Assembly: GCA_003676145.1 (NCBI GenBank)
Contig: NAUB01000024.1
Coordinates: forward strand, 310,001 to 374,000
Direction: 5' to 3'
Source of the DNA: a gamma proteobacterium symbiont of Stewartia floridana
GTDB taxonomy: Bacteria; Pseudomonadota; Gammaproteobacteria; Chromatiales; Chromatiaceae
DNA: 64,000 bases
The notes beneath the pieces were generated by a model. It saw only the letters and a program-made list of their open reading frames with translations, made no database searches and had not been told where the DNA came from. The position numbers were made by a program, and so were the translations under genes. Below, piece after piece: positions 43,282 through 52,586 of the stretch (position 1 is its first letter; every line of letters starts with the position of its first letter).

Positions 43282-44330
43282 GCCGGCACCGGTATGACGG
43301 TTTCACCCGCGTTGACGAAGCCCTGTCCCTGGGAAATGATCCGTACAGATTCAGGTAATCCGGAAACCCAGATTCCATCTGCTTCGGTACGTACGAATTC
43401 GATCGGATAAAACGCCGTCAAACCGGCCTGATCAACACTCTTGATACCAACGGTGCCACTGTCGTTCAACGCAAGCACGGCCGGTGAAATGAAATGTGCC
43501 TGCTCCTTGCCGATGACGATTCGCAACTCCGCACTGACGCCGGCATTGATTCGGCCATGCTGGTTGTCGATCTCAGCTTCCACCCGAAAGCTGTGGGTTT
43601 CCGAATCACCGAGCTGGGAGATGTAGGTGATATGGCCTTCAGCCTCCTGGCCGTCCAACAGACGTACTTTGATCAGCTGTCCCATAGCCAGTTTTCCAGC
43701 CGCCTGCTGTGAGACCAGCCCAACCGCTTTGAGTACCGATTCATCGAGAATCAAGGCAACCTTGTCACCCTTTTCCAGATGACTGCCCAATTCCACATAG
43801 CGCTGTTCGAGAATACCGCTGAAGGGCGCTTTGATCCGGATATAGTCCAACTCAAGCCTGGCCCGCTTCAGATCAGCCTCTGCCGCCGCCAGTGAGGCGA
43901 GAGCCGATTTCAACTGCTTCTCCGACTGAAGCCCACGCTGCTCTAGCTTACGCGCCCCGGCCACTTCGAGTTTAAAGCGATCCACCGCCGCCTCAGCCTG
44001 CTTCAGCTGCGCATGGCGATCTTCAGCATCCAGTTCAACGATCACGTTTTCTGCAACAACCCTTTGGCCTTTTGCGAAAGGTAATTCAGCCACTTTTGAT
44101 GCGGTCTGTGCACGTACTTCAATGGTGCGATTCGGTATCAATTCACCCTGCACCACGATCTCCCGATCGATCATCTCAGCCTTGATATCAAGCACCTGAA
44201 CCTGCATCACCGGCTTGGATGTGATCTCCTCTGTGGCAACAGGGTCGTTCACTTTCGCCATGGCACCACTCAACATCCATACCACAACCAGCATCAGGAG
44301 CCCGATGGATAGATAGGTAGAATTCTTCAT
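43275..44330 (-). CDS. RND periplasmic adaptor
   Basis: This encodes 351 residues with an N-terminal membrane anchor or uncleaved signal (YLSIGLLMLVVVWMLSGAMA). The lipoyl halves 'RAQTASKVAELPFAKGQRVV' and 'IRIKAPFSGILEQRYVELGS' enclose a short helical hairpin; the beta-barrel and membrane-proximal domains follow. It links the RND permease to an outer-membrane channel. It is the first gene of the efflux operon and starts 15 bp from the paired operator at 44345-44375, downstream of the tetR-type gene on the same strand. Confidence 0.87.
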   Translation of the reverse strand: MKNSTYLSIGLLMLVVVWMLSGAMAKVNDPVATEEITSKPVMQVQVLDIKAEMIDREIVVQGELIPNRTIEVRAQTASKVAELPFAKGQRVVAENVIVELDAEDRHAQLKQAEAAVDRFKLEVAGARKLEQRGLQSEKQLKSALASLAAAEADLKRARLELDYIRIKAPFSGILEQRYVELGSHLEKGDKVALILDESVLKAVGLVSQQAAGKLAMGQLIKVRLLDGQEAEGHITYISQLGDSETHSFRVEAEIDNQHGRINAGVSAELRIVIGKEQAHFISPAVLALNDSGTVGIKSVDQAGLTAFYPIEFVRTEADGIWVSGLPESVRIISQGQGFVNAGETVIPVPAS

Positions 44331-44344
44331 TACGTCCTCATTAC

Positions 44345-44375
44345 TGACTCATGGTCAGTTTGTGACCAGCGGTCA
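44345..44375. promoter_or_regulatory. Paired TetR operators before the efflux operon
   Basis: TGAC-TCATG-GTCA (44345-44357) and TGAC-CAGCG-GTCA (44363-44375) are two TGAC-N5-GTCA palindromes with centres 18 bp apart. They lie between the regulator gene and the adaptor start. The same pair with the same spacing precedes the regulator gene. Confidence 0.75.
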
Positions 44376-44393
44376 CCTAATAGCAAATTTTTT

Positions 44394-45032
44394 TTACCGT
44401 TGGCCGATTACGCCAGCCATCATAAAAGCCGTTACGGCTTCCAGTATTTCAGTTTCGTCGCCATGCAGGCACCAGTCACTACCGGCCCACAACATCTCAA
44501 TCGCGCCATTGAAACAGGCGTGCATACCCATATGGATATCGCCTGTAGGACGATTCGCGATCAGGCCCTGCTCCATGGCCGAGATCAACATCGGGTCTCC
44601 CCATTCACTGAATGCCCTGTCGAGATCCAGGAAGGAGGAGCGCCAGGCCTCTTCTGCCCGCTCCCTGAAATCGATTCTTTTACAATATTCAACAACATAG
44701 CGATATTCCCGGTGATCAAGGTGGTACTTGAAGGCAAGCCTGAAAATACGCTCAAAACTCGTTAGTGTCTGATTGGGGTCAAAAGTTTCTTGCTTCACCT
44801 GAACTAACAGGCCCTCATAAAACCTCAACATCAGACGAAACAGCAGTTCATCTTTGCTGCCAAAGTGGTTGTAAACCGTGCCCTTGCCGATTTCCGCCAG
44901 TCTGGCAATCTGGTCAATCGATACGGACTCCCAGCCCGGGCCTGAAAACAGTGTCAATGCGGCATCCAGGATATCCTCTTCCCGGCGCTCAAACTCTCTC
45001 TGTTTTCTGAGTGATTTCATGATCGTTGCCAT
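44394..45032 (-). CDS. TetR-family repressor of the efflux operon
   Basis: The product is 212 residues. The N-terminal helix-turn-helix is typical: 'REEDILDAALTLFSGPGWES' then 'VSIDQIARLAEIGKGTVYNH' and 'FGSKDELLFRL'. The C-terminal part is the ligand-binding helical domain. The ATG at 45032 is used here; a second ATG at 45020 is possible. It is followed by the RND adaptor and permease genes on the same strand, and both its own promoter and the gap before the adaptor hold matching double palindromes. This makes autorepression and repression of efflux the obvious scheme. Confidence 0.88.
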   Translation of the reverse strand: MATIMKSLRKQREFERREEDILDAALTLFSGPGWESVSIDQIARLAEIGKGTVYNHFGSKDELLFRLMLRFYEGLLVQVKQETFDPNQTLTSFERIFRLAFKYHLDHREYRYVVEYCKRIDFRERAEEAWRSSFLDLDRAFSEWGDPMLISAMEQGLIANRPTGDIHMGMHACFNGAIEMLWAGSDWCLHGDETEILEAVTAFMMAGVIGQR

Positions 45033-45041
45033 CGAAATTTC

Positions 45042-45072
45042 TGACTAATGGTCATTTTATGACTATTGGTCA
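45042..45072. promoter_or_regulatory. Paired TetR operators before the regulator gene
   Basis: TGAC-TAATG-GTCA (45042-45054) and TGAC-TATTG-GTCA (45060-45072) repeat the TGAC-N5-GTCA palindrome with centres 18 bp apart. The first ends 10 bp from the repressor start codon, so bound repressor would block its own transcription or early elongation. Confidence 0.78.
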
Positions 45073-45214
45073 TATTTTTCAAGGATCATAGTGTTTGATC
45101 ACTCACTGAAGCGTTATTGAGGATCTGGAAACGGGAGTAGCCGGCTGTGCAATTTAGAAATACCGGACGCCATCATCGGCCTTGCGAAACGGCAGGTTGA
45201 ATCAAGCCGTATAA

Positions 45215-45871
45215 TCATTCATCAAGCAAGTCGCCATCGGGAGAGACCACAGGCAAACCGTATATCCGCCATAGCTGCATACCTCCCCGATAGTAGAGTA
45301 GTTTCTGCTTGGGGTATCCAATGCCAATCAAGCCTTGGATTGCGGTAGGCGATTGACCGCACCAGGGACCGTTACACCAAATAACCAGTTGTTTTGCCTG
45401 GCTGAAGTCCCATTCCCCGTCGACAATTCGTGCGCCTAAGCGTTGCAGGGACTCCTCAAGGGTGAATTCATCAGCGCCCTGAGCAGGATTGAGGTGGGTA
45501 AATGGAATATTGATTGAGCCGGGTATGGTACCGCGCTCATGCCAATCTTCGGTCCTGGCATCGATCATCAAGCCTTGTTGCTCAGCAAGCTGATTCTGTA
45601 AAAAAGCGATCAGTTCAACCTCACCGATGGTTTCTATCCCATCCGCAACCTTCATTGGCTGGGCGCAGAAAGGCGGACATGGGCGAGAGGTCCGTGCAAA
45701 ATCAAACTCCAGCATGGCCTCGGTATCCTGATTCCGACGGATGGTGATCACCTTACCCTGATGCTTGACCTCAAATTCGTCGACCTGCGGGGTTATGTTC
45801 ACCTCAAGGCCTTGAGCTGTGATTGTAAAAAGCATTCCCAGGAGAGTTGAGACAATCAGTTTAGAGTTCAT
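45215..45871 (-). CDS. Periplasmic rhodanese-like protein
   Basis: The 218-residue product has a Sec signal peptide (cleaved near TAQG-LE). The rhodanese domain occupies about residues 85-215, with 'GLMIDARTEDWHERGTIPGS' and the active-site loop 'VIWCNGPWCGQSP', whose first or second Cys would carry persulfide sulfur. An additional Cys pair, CPPFC, lies before the domain and could form a disulfide. Such proteins move or detoxify sulfane sulfur in the periplasm, fitting a sulfur-oxidiser. It is a single gene, with an unrelated membrane-protein gene next on the same strand 141 bp further left. Confidence 0.82.
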   Translation of the reverse strand: MNSKLIVSTLLGMLFTITAQGLEVNITPQVDEFEVKHQGKVITIRRNQDTEAMLEFDFARTSRPCPPFCAQPMKVADGIETIGEVELIAFLQNQLAEQQGLMIDARTEDWHERGTIPGSINIPFTHLNPAQGADEFTLEESLQRLGARIVDGEWDFSQAKQLVIWCNGPWCGQSPTAIQGLIGIGYPKQKLLYYRGGMQLWRIYGLPVVSPDGDLLDE

Positions 45872-46012
45872 TCCGCAGTCCGCTTAAAAGCCTAATGAGG
45901 CGTTTCGTGCTGATCCGAACTATCGCTGGTCAGCACCAGTTGATGTTTTTTTATATCTTAAACGGACAAGTGTTACCAACCCTTGAAAGATATGGATATT
46001 GAAAATCGCCAA

Positions 46013-47161
46013 TCAATTCCGACTCTCTGGCAGCTGCATATACGCCTGCCATTGGTGATCCAATAAGTCACACAGGACCTCCGCTGAGCGGCAACTCAAT
46101 GGTTCGTTTTGTTGTTCGATAAGTTTGTATTCAACAAGTTTTTTTAGACCATCCTCGATATCAAAATCGATTGTGCAATCAAACTGTTCCATCAGCCAGG
46201 CTTCACAAGCCGAGTCGAGCTCCATGCTGTTGTTCAACTTCTGCAGATTGATCAGCCCATAGGCGAGCAGGGTCTCTTTGATCTCTTCCTGGCGGGCCTG
46301 ATCGACCAGGTAGGTGATTGCCCCCATGTTGTTGTCAAGATTATTAAAATAGAGATTCTGAGCCAGCGAGGCCATATACCGGGTTCGCTGCACGAACACT
46401 TTGTTGATTTGACGCCAGAGTAGTGCCGCAAATCCTGCCACCGCCATAACGATAGCCAGTGGTGAAACGGCGGCGGTTAATTTTCCAATGGTAGCCACCA
46501 AGCCACCAGCCGTACCACCACCGCCGGTGATCGCAAGCTTGATCTTATCAGTGGTTTTCATTCTTATTTTACAGTCAGGAAAAAGCATCTCCAGATCAGG
46601 TCGTAAAATATCCTTGAACAACTTGATGTGAATTCCCGACTTGTGATGCTCTTTTGGATAGTGAAGCAGCAGACAGATTCTCTGATAGGCGATCAGATTG
46701 ACACTGCGTTTTTTGATAAACAAGGTCTTCCAGTCCCGAACCATCACGGTACGCTGACTTTTAGCACGATAAAACAGCGAGACGTCGCTGAATTGTTCGA
46801 AATCGATCTTTACATCCAGACCGTAGGGAGAGGTCTGCTCCAATGCATATTCGATCTGCTGCCGGGTGAGTTCGCTATAATTCGCCTCCTGTAGCAGCTG
46901 CTTTACCTGTTGGATGGTATCTGCCGATTGAATCGTTTCAACCTCCTCTGCCAACAGCTCCCGGTCAGGATTGAAAGGTTGATAGAGCCGCTTCAACTTT
47001 ATCAATCGATCAGAGTATTGCAGAGTAATCAGCCTGCGGATCTTATGCACGACCCTTACCTGTTCGGAGGAGAGGCCTGCTCTGACCAACGCGGTAATCA
47101 ATCGGGATGTACTAACCGGTATAAAATGATCGAATTGAGCAATACTTTTGTGTTCTTCCAT
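46013..47161 (-). CDS. TMEM143/DUF3754-family membrane protein
   Basis: The product has 382 residues. The central part 'VMVRDWKTLFIKKRSVNLIA' followed by 'LFKDILRPDLEMLFPD' is typical of DUF3754 (TMEM143-like) proteins. Two hydrophobic segments follow ('GGTAGGLVATIGKLTAAVSP' and 'LAIVMAVAGFAALLW'), then 'YFNNLDNNMGAITYLVDQA', also family-typical. The biochemical role of this family is unknown. The gene is monocistronic, with convergent or same-strand neighbours at more than 100 bp. Confidence 0.75.
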   Translation of the reverse strand: MEEHKSIAQFDHFIPVSTSRLITALVRAGLSSEQVRVVHKIRRLITLQYSDRLIKLKRLYQPFNPDRELLAEEVETIQSADTIQQVKQLLQEANYSELTRQQIEYALEQTSPYGLDVKIDFEQFSDVSLFYRAKSQRTVMVRDWKTLFIKKRSVNLIAYQRICLLLHYPKEHHKSGIHIKLFKDILRPDLEMLFPDCKIRMKTTDKIKLAITGGGGTAGGLVATIGKLTAAVSPLAIVMAVAGFAALLWRQINKVFVQRTRYMASLAQNLYFNNLDNNMGAITYLVDQARQEEIKETLLAYGLINLQKLNNSMELDSACEAWLMEQFDCTIDFDIEDGLKKLVEYKLIEQQNEPLSCRSAEVLCDLLDHQWQAYMQLPESRN

Positions 47162-47279
47162 CAGGTCAGTAACCGTTTTTTGCGATTGACGGATCAGGGC
47201 ATGTTAGCCCGGTTATTGAGACTCTTATGGCCTGCAACTGTTTCGATTCAAGCGAGCAGCCGGCTCCAGTCAGATTCAA

Positions 47280-48158
47280 TCAGGCGGATTTCAACTGAGC
47301 AGTCCGATTGTCTTTTTCTGCCGACTCGATGACTGACTGGGCCAGGGTCTCCAACGCTTTCATCGGCACCCCCTGTTTATGCCGGATCATAACGGTTGGC
47401 ACCATGGCCAGGTGTGGTGGAATCTGCTCGATCGCCAGCTCATCAGCATAACGACTTTGCGCAACTACCCAAGCAGGCATCAAGGTACAACCCAGGCCGA
47501 CCGAGACACATCCGAGTATGCCGTCCAGGGTTCCCAGTTCCATCACCTCACTGACCTGCTGACCACACTCTCTGTGCCAGGCCAGCGCCCGGGCCCGATA
47601 GGCGCAACCTTCACGAAACAGGATAAGCTGGGATTGGCAGTCACTTCCTTTGGCCCGAACCAGGACCAGTTCTTCACGACCGATATCACAGACCAACAGC
47701 TCCTCCTGATCCACCCTGCCGGCTACAAAAGCACAGTCCAGTTTATGATTCAACACCCGCTCAACCAGCGCTGAGGAAGTATCGGTCACGACTCTCAGTT
47801 CCACCCCTTTGTGGGAGGCTTTCAATCTTTTCAATGCAGGTGCCAGACGCAGGGAAGCAAAGGTCTCCATGGCACCGATGCGTAATTCACCGGACTGCTC
47901 ACCAACCTGACGAACCGCCACACCTGCCTGAGATTCCAGTTGCAGAATCTGGCACGCATACTCATACAACACATGACCGGCAGGCGCCAGAGCCAGACCT
48001 CGCCCCTTGCGATAGAAGAGCTCTGAATTCAGCTCCTGCTCGAGCCTTTTGATCCTGCTGGTGACATTGGATTGCACGGTATTCAGCTTTCTGGAAGCCG
48101 AGAGAATTCCCCCCTCCTCCACTACCGCCTTGAATGTTAAGAGTGAATTCAACTCCAT
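47280..48158 (-). CDS. LysR-family regulator divergent from an MFS gene
   Basis: The product is 292 residues from the ATG at 48158, chosen because GGAG lies 7 nt upstream. The N-terminal winged helix-turn-helix is standard (LLTFKAVVEEGGILSASRKL then NTVQSNVTSRIKRLEQEL), and the rest is the two-lobed effector domain. It is transcribed away from the YbfB/YjiJ-type transporter gene, whose start is 97 bp off. LysR regulators usually control such divergent partners in response to a ligand. A 21-bp palindrome at 48172-48192 is the likely binding site. Confidence 0.87.
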   Translation of the reverse strand: MELNSLLTFKAVVEEGGILSASRKLNTVQSNVTSRIKRLEQELNSELFYRKGRGLALAPAGHVLYEYACQILQLESQAGVAVRQVGEQSGELRIGAMETFASLRLAPALKRLKASHKGVELRVVTDTSSALVERVLNHKLDCAFVAGRVDQEELLVCDIGREELVLVRAKGSDCQSQLILFREGCAYRARALAWHRECGQQVSEVMELGTLDGILGCVSVGLGCTLMPAWVVAQSRYADELAIEQIPPHLAMVPTVMIRHKQGVPMKALETLAQSVIESAEKDNRTAQLKSA

Positions 48159-48171
48159 AACCATTCTCCAA

Positions 48172-48192
48172 TACAGAATGAATTCTTCTGTA
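48172..48192. promoter_or_regulatory. LysR-type operator in the divergent promoter region
   Basis: TACAGAA (48172-48178) and TTCTGTA (48186-48192) form a perfect 7-7-7 palindrome in the 97-bp gap between the LysR gene and the MFS gene. Its position 13 bp from the LysR start suits autoregulation with activation of the transporter. Confidence 0.6.
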
Positions 48193-48255
48193 ATATTCGC
48201 TTTATTTGATAGGTAGAAGTATGTAAGTTTTGTCCATCAAACTCAAGGGCGGCCG

Positions 48256-49425
48256 ATGAACCCAAAAACAGAGCGATTGAAGATACTGGTAGCCGGCATT
48301 CTCAGCCTGATCCTCACCCTGGGTATCGCCCGGTTTGCCTACACGCCCCTGCTGCCGATCATGCAGCAGCAAGCCGGACTTGGAATCTCGGAAGCGGGCT
48401 GGCTGGCCTCGATCAACTACATCGGCTACCTGAGCGGCGCGATTATCGCAGCCCTGATCAGCGACCTCATGCTGAAAGACCGCTTATACCGGATTGGATT
48501 GATCGTCGCGGTAGTGACCACAATCGGCATGGGTATGACGGAAAACTTCTGGATCTGGTCCATGCTCAGGTTTTTTGCCGGCTTGAGCAGCGCCGCGGGG
48601 CTTTTGTTGGGCTCCGGGCTGATTCTCAATTGGCTGATTCGACACGACCATCGAAGTGAACTGGGTATCCATTTCAGCGGTTTAGGGGCAGGCATCGCAA
48701 TCTGTGCTGCGCTGGTAGAAGTGATGAAGTCACATCTGGACTGGAGCCAGCAGTGGCTATTACTCTCCCTGCTCGGATTGATCCTGATCTTTCCTGCCTG
48801 GCGTTGGCTGCCACGCCCAGAAACCCAAAGCGTGACCCAGAGCGGGCAGTCGATGACTGACAATCCACCGAGCCCACTGTTTCTAAGACTTTTCATGGTG
48901 GTCTACTTCTGTGCCGGTGTGGGATATGTGGTCAGTGCCACATTCATTGTGGCCATTGTGGACCGATTGCCCGGACTTGATGGTCAGGGAGCCTGGACAT
49001 TTCTGCTGCTCGGCCTGGCGGCAACACCGGCCTGTATCTTGTGGGATCTGATTGCACGTAAAACCGGCTACCTGAATGCTTTGATCATCGCTTCAATCCT
49101 GCAAATCATCGGTATTCTGCTACCGGTTGTTAAGGCTGACCTGATCCTGGCCATGCTTGGCGCCCTGTTATTCGGAGCCACTTTCATCGGCATTGTCAGC
49201 CTGGTACTCACTATGGCAGGCCGTTACTACCCAACCCGGCCCGCAAAAATGATGGGCAAAATGACGGTGGCATATGGCATTGCCCAAATCCTGGCGCCTG
49301 CGGTGACTGGTGCTGTTGCAGCTTATAGCGGCAACTACCACCTCGGGCTCTATTTGGCTGCCGGGATGATGTCCATTGGCACAACGCTATTGTGGTATTT
49401 GAAGCGCATTGAACAAGCCAATTGA
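48256..49425 (+). CDS. YbfB/YjiJ-family MFS transporter
   Basis: The product has 389 residues and about 12 membrane segments. The opening 'LTLGIARFAYTPLLPIMQQQ' followed by 'AGWLASINYIGYLSGAI' is the hallmark of the YbfB/YjiJ subgroup of the major facilitator superfamily. Substrates of this subgroup are poorly known; export of small metabolites is likely. It is driven from the divergent region shared with the LysR gene. No further gene follows on the same strand for 311 bp. Confidence 0.85.
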   Translation: MNPKTERLKILVAGILSLILTLGIARFAYTPLLPIMQQQAGLGISEAGWLASINYIGYLSGAIIAALISDLMLKDRLYRIGLIVAVVTTIGMGMTENFWIWSMLRFFAGLSSAAGLLLGSGLILNWLIRHDHRSELGIHFSGLGAGIAICAALVEVMKSHLDWSQQWLLLSLLGLILIFPAWRWLPRPETQSVTQSGQSMTDNPPSPLFLRLFMVVYFCAGVGYVVSATFIVAIVDRLPGLDGQGAWTFLLLGLAATPACILWDLIARKTGYLNALIIASILQIIGILLPVVKADLILAMLGALLFGATFIGIVSLVLTMAGRYYPTRPAKMMGKMTVAYGIAQILAPAVTGAVAAYSGNYHLGLYLAAGMMSIGTTLLWYLKRIEQAN

Positions 49426-49736
49426 AGCTAGGGCCGATTGGATTCGTGTTAACAGGTCCTAGGATATTGAATAATAAACTTAGCCTGAGATATTAATAAA
49501 ACACCCAATCCCAACAGCATCTACCTCACTCCCGATTGCAATAGATCAATTAAATCCCATTGTCTTTTATCGCTTTTGTGCTTTTTGAATTACAATAGAT
49601 GTAACGAGTAAAGCGTCTTAATTCTTTTTTTAAGCTGCCCTGAAATTGATGACCTATTATCACTCAATTCATTGCATCTACCTCTCTTGCTTTGAAATGA
49701 ACCAGCATTGTTGGACTAAAAAAGCACTGTTAAATA
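49426..49736. other. Spacer holding the second 20-bp repeat
   Basis: No gene is visible in these 311 bp. GTGTTAACAGGTCCTAGGAT at 49446-49465 repeats the 20-mer found at 43262-43281 with one change. The rest is AT-rich and should contain the promoter of the TonB-receptor operon. Confidence 0.45.
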
Positions 49737-51812
49737 ATGTTCCATAAAAACATTTACACGCTATCACTCCTGTTACTTTTCGGACCACAGGTTCACGCCC
49801 TACACGACGAGAAACTTGACCATTTCCTCTCCCTCAGCCTGGAACAGTTGATGGATCTGGAAGTGACCATCTCCACCGACACAAGGCAGACGGTAGCCAA
49901 AGCCCCCTCTGCGGTAACCGTGATTACTGAAGAGGATATCAAGGCAACCGGAGCGACAAATCTTGTTGACGTTCTCGAGAGTGTTCCGGGGATACACATC
50001 AGAGCCAATCAGTTTGGTTTCCGCCCACTGATACAGATAAGAGGCGCCACGGCCACCCAGACCCTGCTAATGGTCAATGGCGTCTCAATGCGTGATCTGT
50101 TGTGGGGCTTTGGTTTTTTCTGGAAAGGCATGCCAGTCAGCAGCATCGAGCGAATTGAGATAATTCGCGGCCCCGGCTCTGCTCTGTTTGGTGCTGACGC
50201 CTCAGCCGGTGTCATCAATGTCATTACCAAAGCAGCCAGCAAGATCAGCCACAACGAAGTTGGTGTTCGCAGTGGCAGTTTTGATACGGATAACGGCTGG
50301 GTTCAATACGCTGATAGCCTGAATGGTGTCGATGTCGGACTGACGATGGATTTTTTCAATACCGACGGTCACGACCCCCAGATCGATACAGATGCCCAAT
50401 CGATCTCAGACAGACGATCCGGCACCACTGCCTCGCTCGCAGCGGATAATGCCCAATATGGTTGGAAGAGTGAAGAGATCCGCTTTTCAGCAGCCTACTC
50501 AAACTGGCGCCTGAATCTTGACTATGCCAAACATGACGATATTGAAACCGGCATGACGGGACTCGGTGTACTGGACCCAATCACCAAAGCCAATGATAAA
50601 AGGATCAATGCAGACGTTTTTTACAACGACAGTCAATTCCATCCAGACTGGATTGTCGATGCAGAATTACGTTTTCAGGACTACAGCTACTCATCCGGCG
50701 ACGGCTTTCAGGAGCGCCCCCCAGGCGCCCTGTCTGAGGCAAACAGATCCGGAATAATCAATCAGATGCGTTCGGCTGAACGCAGAGTATCCGCTGAAGC
50801 CAGCGGTCTCTACAGTGGTTTTCAGGGGCAATCCGTTCGCCTCGGGACCGGTTACATCTGGCAGGATCTCTATCAGGTAGAGCAGTATGTGAACTTCGGA
50901 ACCGGGCCCGATGGCGAAGAGATCCCGTTGGGTAGTGAACTGGTTGACCTCAGCGACACCCCTTATGCCTTTTCTCCGGAAAAGAGACGTAAGATTTACT
51001 ATGTTTTCGCCCAGGATATCTGGCAGCTGGCGAGCGATTGGGAACTGACTGCCGGAGCCAGGTATGATCACTACTCAGACTTCGGCAGCACATTCAATCC
51101 ACGTCTTGGCCTGGTCTGGCAAAGCACTGATCAGCTGACAACCAAACTCTTCTATGGACGGGCTTTCCGCCCGCCATCGTTTCAAGAGCTCTATGCCAGC
51201 ACCTCGAATGCCCTACCCAACCCGGAACTGAAGCCCGAACGCTCTGAGACATGGGAGCTGGCCTTCTCTTATAGACTCAATTCGAATCTGAATTTCGGCA
51301 TGAATCTGTTCCACTACCAGCAGACCGATCTGATTGACGATGTAAAAGCACCGGAAGACACAGTCGGCACCTTTACCAATATCGGAGAGCACACCATTCA
51401 AGGTATTGAGCTGGAGGCTAAATGGCAACTGGCAAATAATCTGAGAATTTCCGGAAACTACACCATTCGGGATCAGGACGACAGTGGGTTTCGCGCGTTT
51501 GATCAACCGGAGCAGGATGCCTATCTACGAGGTGACTGGTATTTTCTTCACCATTGGAACTGGAATCTTCAGCTCAACTGGATCGGCGAACGGGAACGCA
51601 GGGCAAACGACAGCCGAGCCACTCTTGATGACTACCTGATTGTCGACACGACATTCAGATACTTTCCGGGTCATAACTGGGAGTTTGCCACTTCAATTCG
51701 CAATCTTTTCGATGAAGATGCAAGGGAATACACCAGCCCGAACATTCCTGAAGGCCTGCCTCTACCGGAGAGAAATTTTTACGCAGAGATCAGATATAAA
51801 TTTCACGACTGA
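49737..51812 (+). CDS. TonB-dependent outer-membrane receptor
   Basis: The product has 691 residues with a Sec signal peptide (ending near QVHA-LH). The plug domain spans about 45-165 ('AKAPSAVTVITEEDIKATGA', 'VPGIHIRANQFGFRPLIQIR' and 'IEIIRGPGSALFGADAS'), and the 22-strand barrel follows to the C-terminus, which ends in the aromatic-containing 'AEIRYKFHD'. The length is normal. Neighbours are a YfiR-type periplasmic protein and a hybrid kinase, not iron genes. The receptor could therefore act as a signalling or import partner in that trio. The ligand is not deducible. Confidence 0.87.
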   Translation: MFHKNIYTLSLLLLFGPQVHALHDEKLDHFLSLSLEQLMDLEVTISTDTRQTVAKAPSAVTVITEEDIKATGATNLVDVLESVPGIHIRANQFGFRPLIQIRGATATQTLLMVNGVSMRDLLWGFGFFWKGMPVSSIERIEIIRGPGSALFGADASAGVINVITKAASKISHNEVGVRSGSFDTDNGWVQYADSLNGVDVGLTMDFFNTDGHDPQIDTDAQSISDRRSGTTASLAADNAQYGWKSEEIRFSAAYSNWRLNLDYAKHDDIETGMTGLGVLDPITKANDKRINADVFYNDSQFHPDWIVDAELRFQDYSYSSGDGFQERPPGALSEANRSGIINQMRSAERRVSAEASGLYSGFQGQSVRLGTGYIWQDLYQVEQYVNFGTGPDGEEIPLGSELVDLSDTPYAFSPEKRRKIYYVFAQDIWQLASDWELTAGARYDHYSDFGSTFNPRLGLVWQSTDQLTTKLFYGRAFRPPSFQELYASTSNALPNPELKPERSETWELAFSYRLNSNLNFGMNLFHYQQTDLIDDVKAPEDTVGTFTNIGEHTIQGIELEAKWQLANNLRISGNYTIRDQDDSGFRAFDQPEQDAYLRGDWYFLHHWNWNLQLNWIGERERRANDSRATLDDYLIVDTTFRYFPGHNWEFATSIRNLFDEDAREYTSPNIPEGLPLPERNFYAEIRYKFHD

Positions 51813-52034
51813 TCCCACAAGCAACATTCAATAATACCGAAATAACAGAGTTAAACGACACTATGAACAAAATTCCACAATCCAAGGCAACAGCCAGAGT
51901 AAGCAACTCATCTCTGTTCCACACCCATAAAGGTGATCAACAAGTTTCGATTCAGTGGCAACCGGCAACAGTCAGGTAACGAATAGAGAACAGTATTGAA
52001 ATAACAGAATAACACTTGCAAGTGGATTGAGATC

Positions 52035-52586
52035 GTGGCAACAAGGCTGTTGACCTACATATCGATAGTGGTGCTTTCATTGTCCGCAATGACAGCCTCT
52101 GCCGCTCAGGATTCTGAGCTGGAGACAGCTCTATTGAAAACAGTTTTTATCTACAATTTTGCGAAGTTCACTCGCTGGCCTGAGAATCGATCCATACCAA
52201 AACAGGACGCCTTAACACTATGCTCGATCGGCGACGACAATATAACCAACAACCTGCCTAAACTGGCAGGCCGGGTGCTACGAGGAAAGCCTATCAAGAG
52301 CGTCAAAATCAGCAACGAATCAGAGCTGGGTGAGTGCCATGTACTCTATATTGCACAATCAATACATAATCGCATTCAGGAAATCCTACAGCCGATCAAG
52401 ATGAGACCAATATTAACAATCAGTGAAATGCAGCAATTCAGTCAAAATGGTGGAATGATCGAACTGACACAGGATCAGGAAAAACTTCGTTTCATCATCA
52501 ATCTCAACACGACGCGATCATCCGGCTTAAGACTCAGTTCACAGCTACTTGACCTGGCCATCATTATCGACAATGAGGCTCAGTAA
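52035..52586 (+). CDS. YfiR-like periplasmic protein (DUF4154)
   Basis: This encodes 183 residues with a GTG start at 52035 and a Sec signal peptide (cleaved near ASA-AQ). '[18 protein letters not shown]' is the signature of the YfiR/DUF4154 family; 'CSIGDDNI' and '[11 protein letters not shown]' supply two of the family's cysteines. In Pseudomonas YfiR holds a membrane cyclase in check from the periplasm. Here the neighbour is a hybrid histidine kinase whose start overlaps this stop (TAATG), so the likely partner is the kinase sensor. Translation of the two is coupled. Confidence 0.85.
   Translation: MATRLLTYISIVVLSLSAMTASAAQDSELETALLKTVFIYNFAKFTRWPENRSIPKQDALTLCSIGDDNITNNLPKLAGRVLRGKPIKSVKISNESELGECHVLYIAQSIHNRIQEILQPIKMRPILTISEMQQFSQNGGMIELTQDQEKLRFIINLNTTRSSGLRLSSQLLDLAIIIDNEAQ

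Noticed and set aside
51863-51979. Possible 38-residue gene between the TonB receptor and YfiR genes
   Set aside because: No ribosome-binding site and no conservation can be argued.
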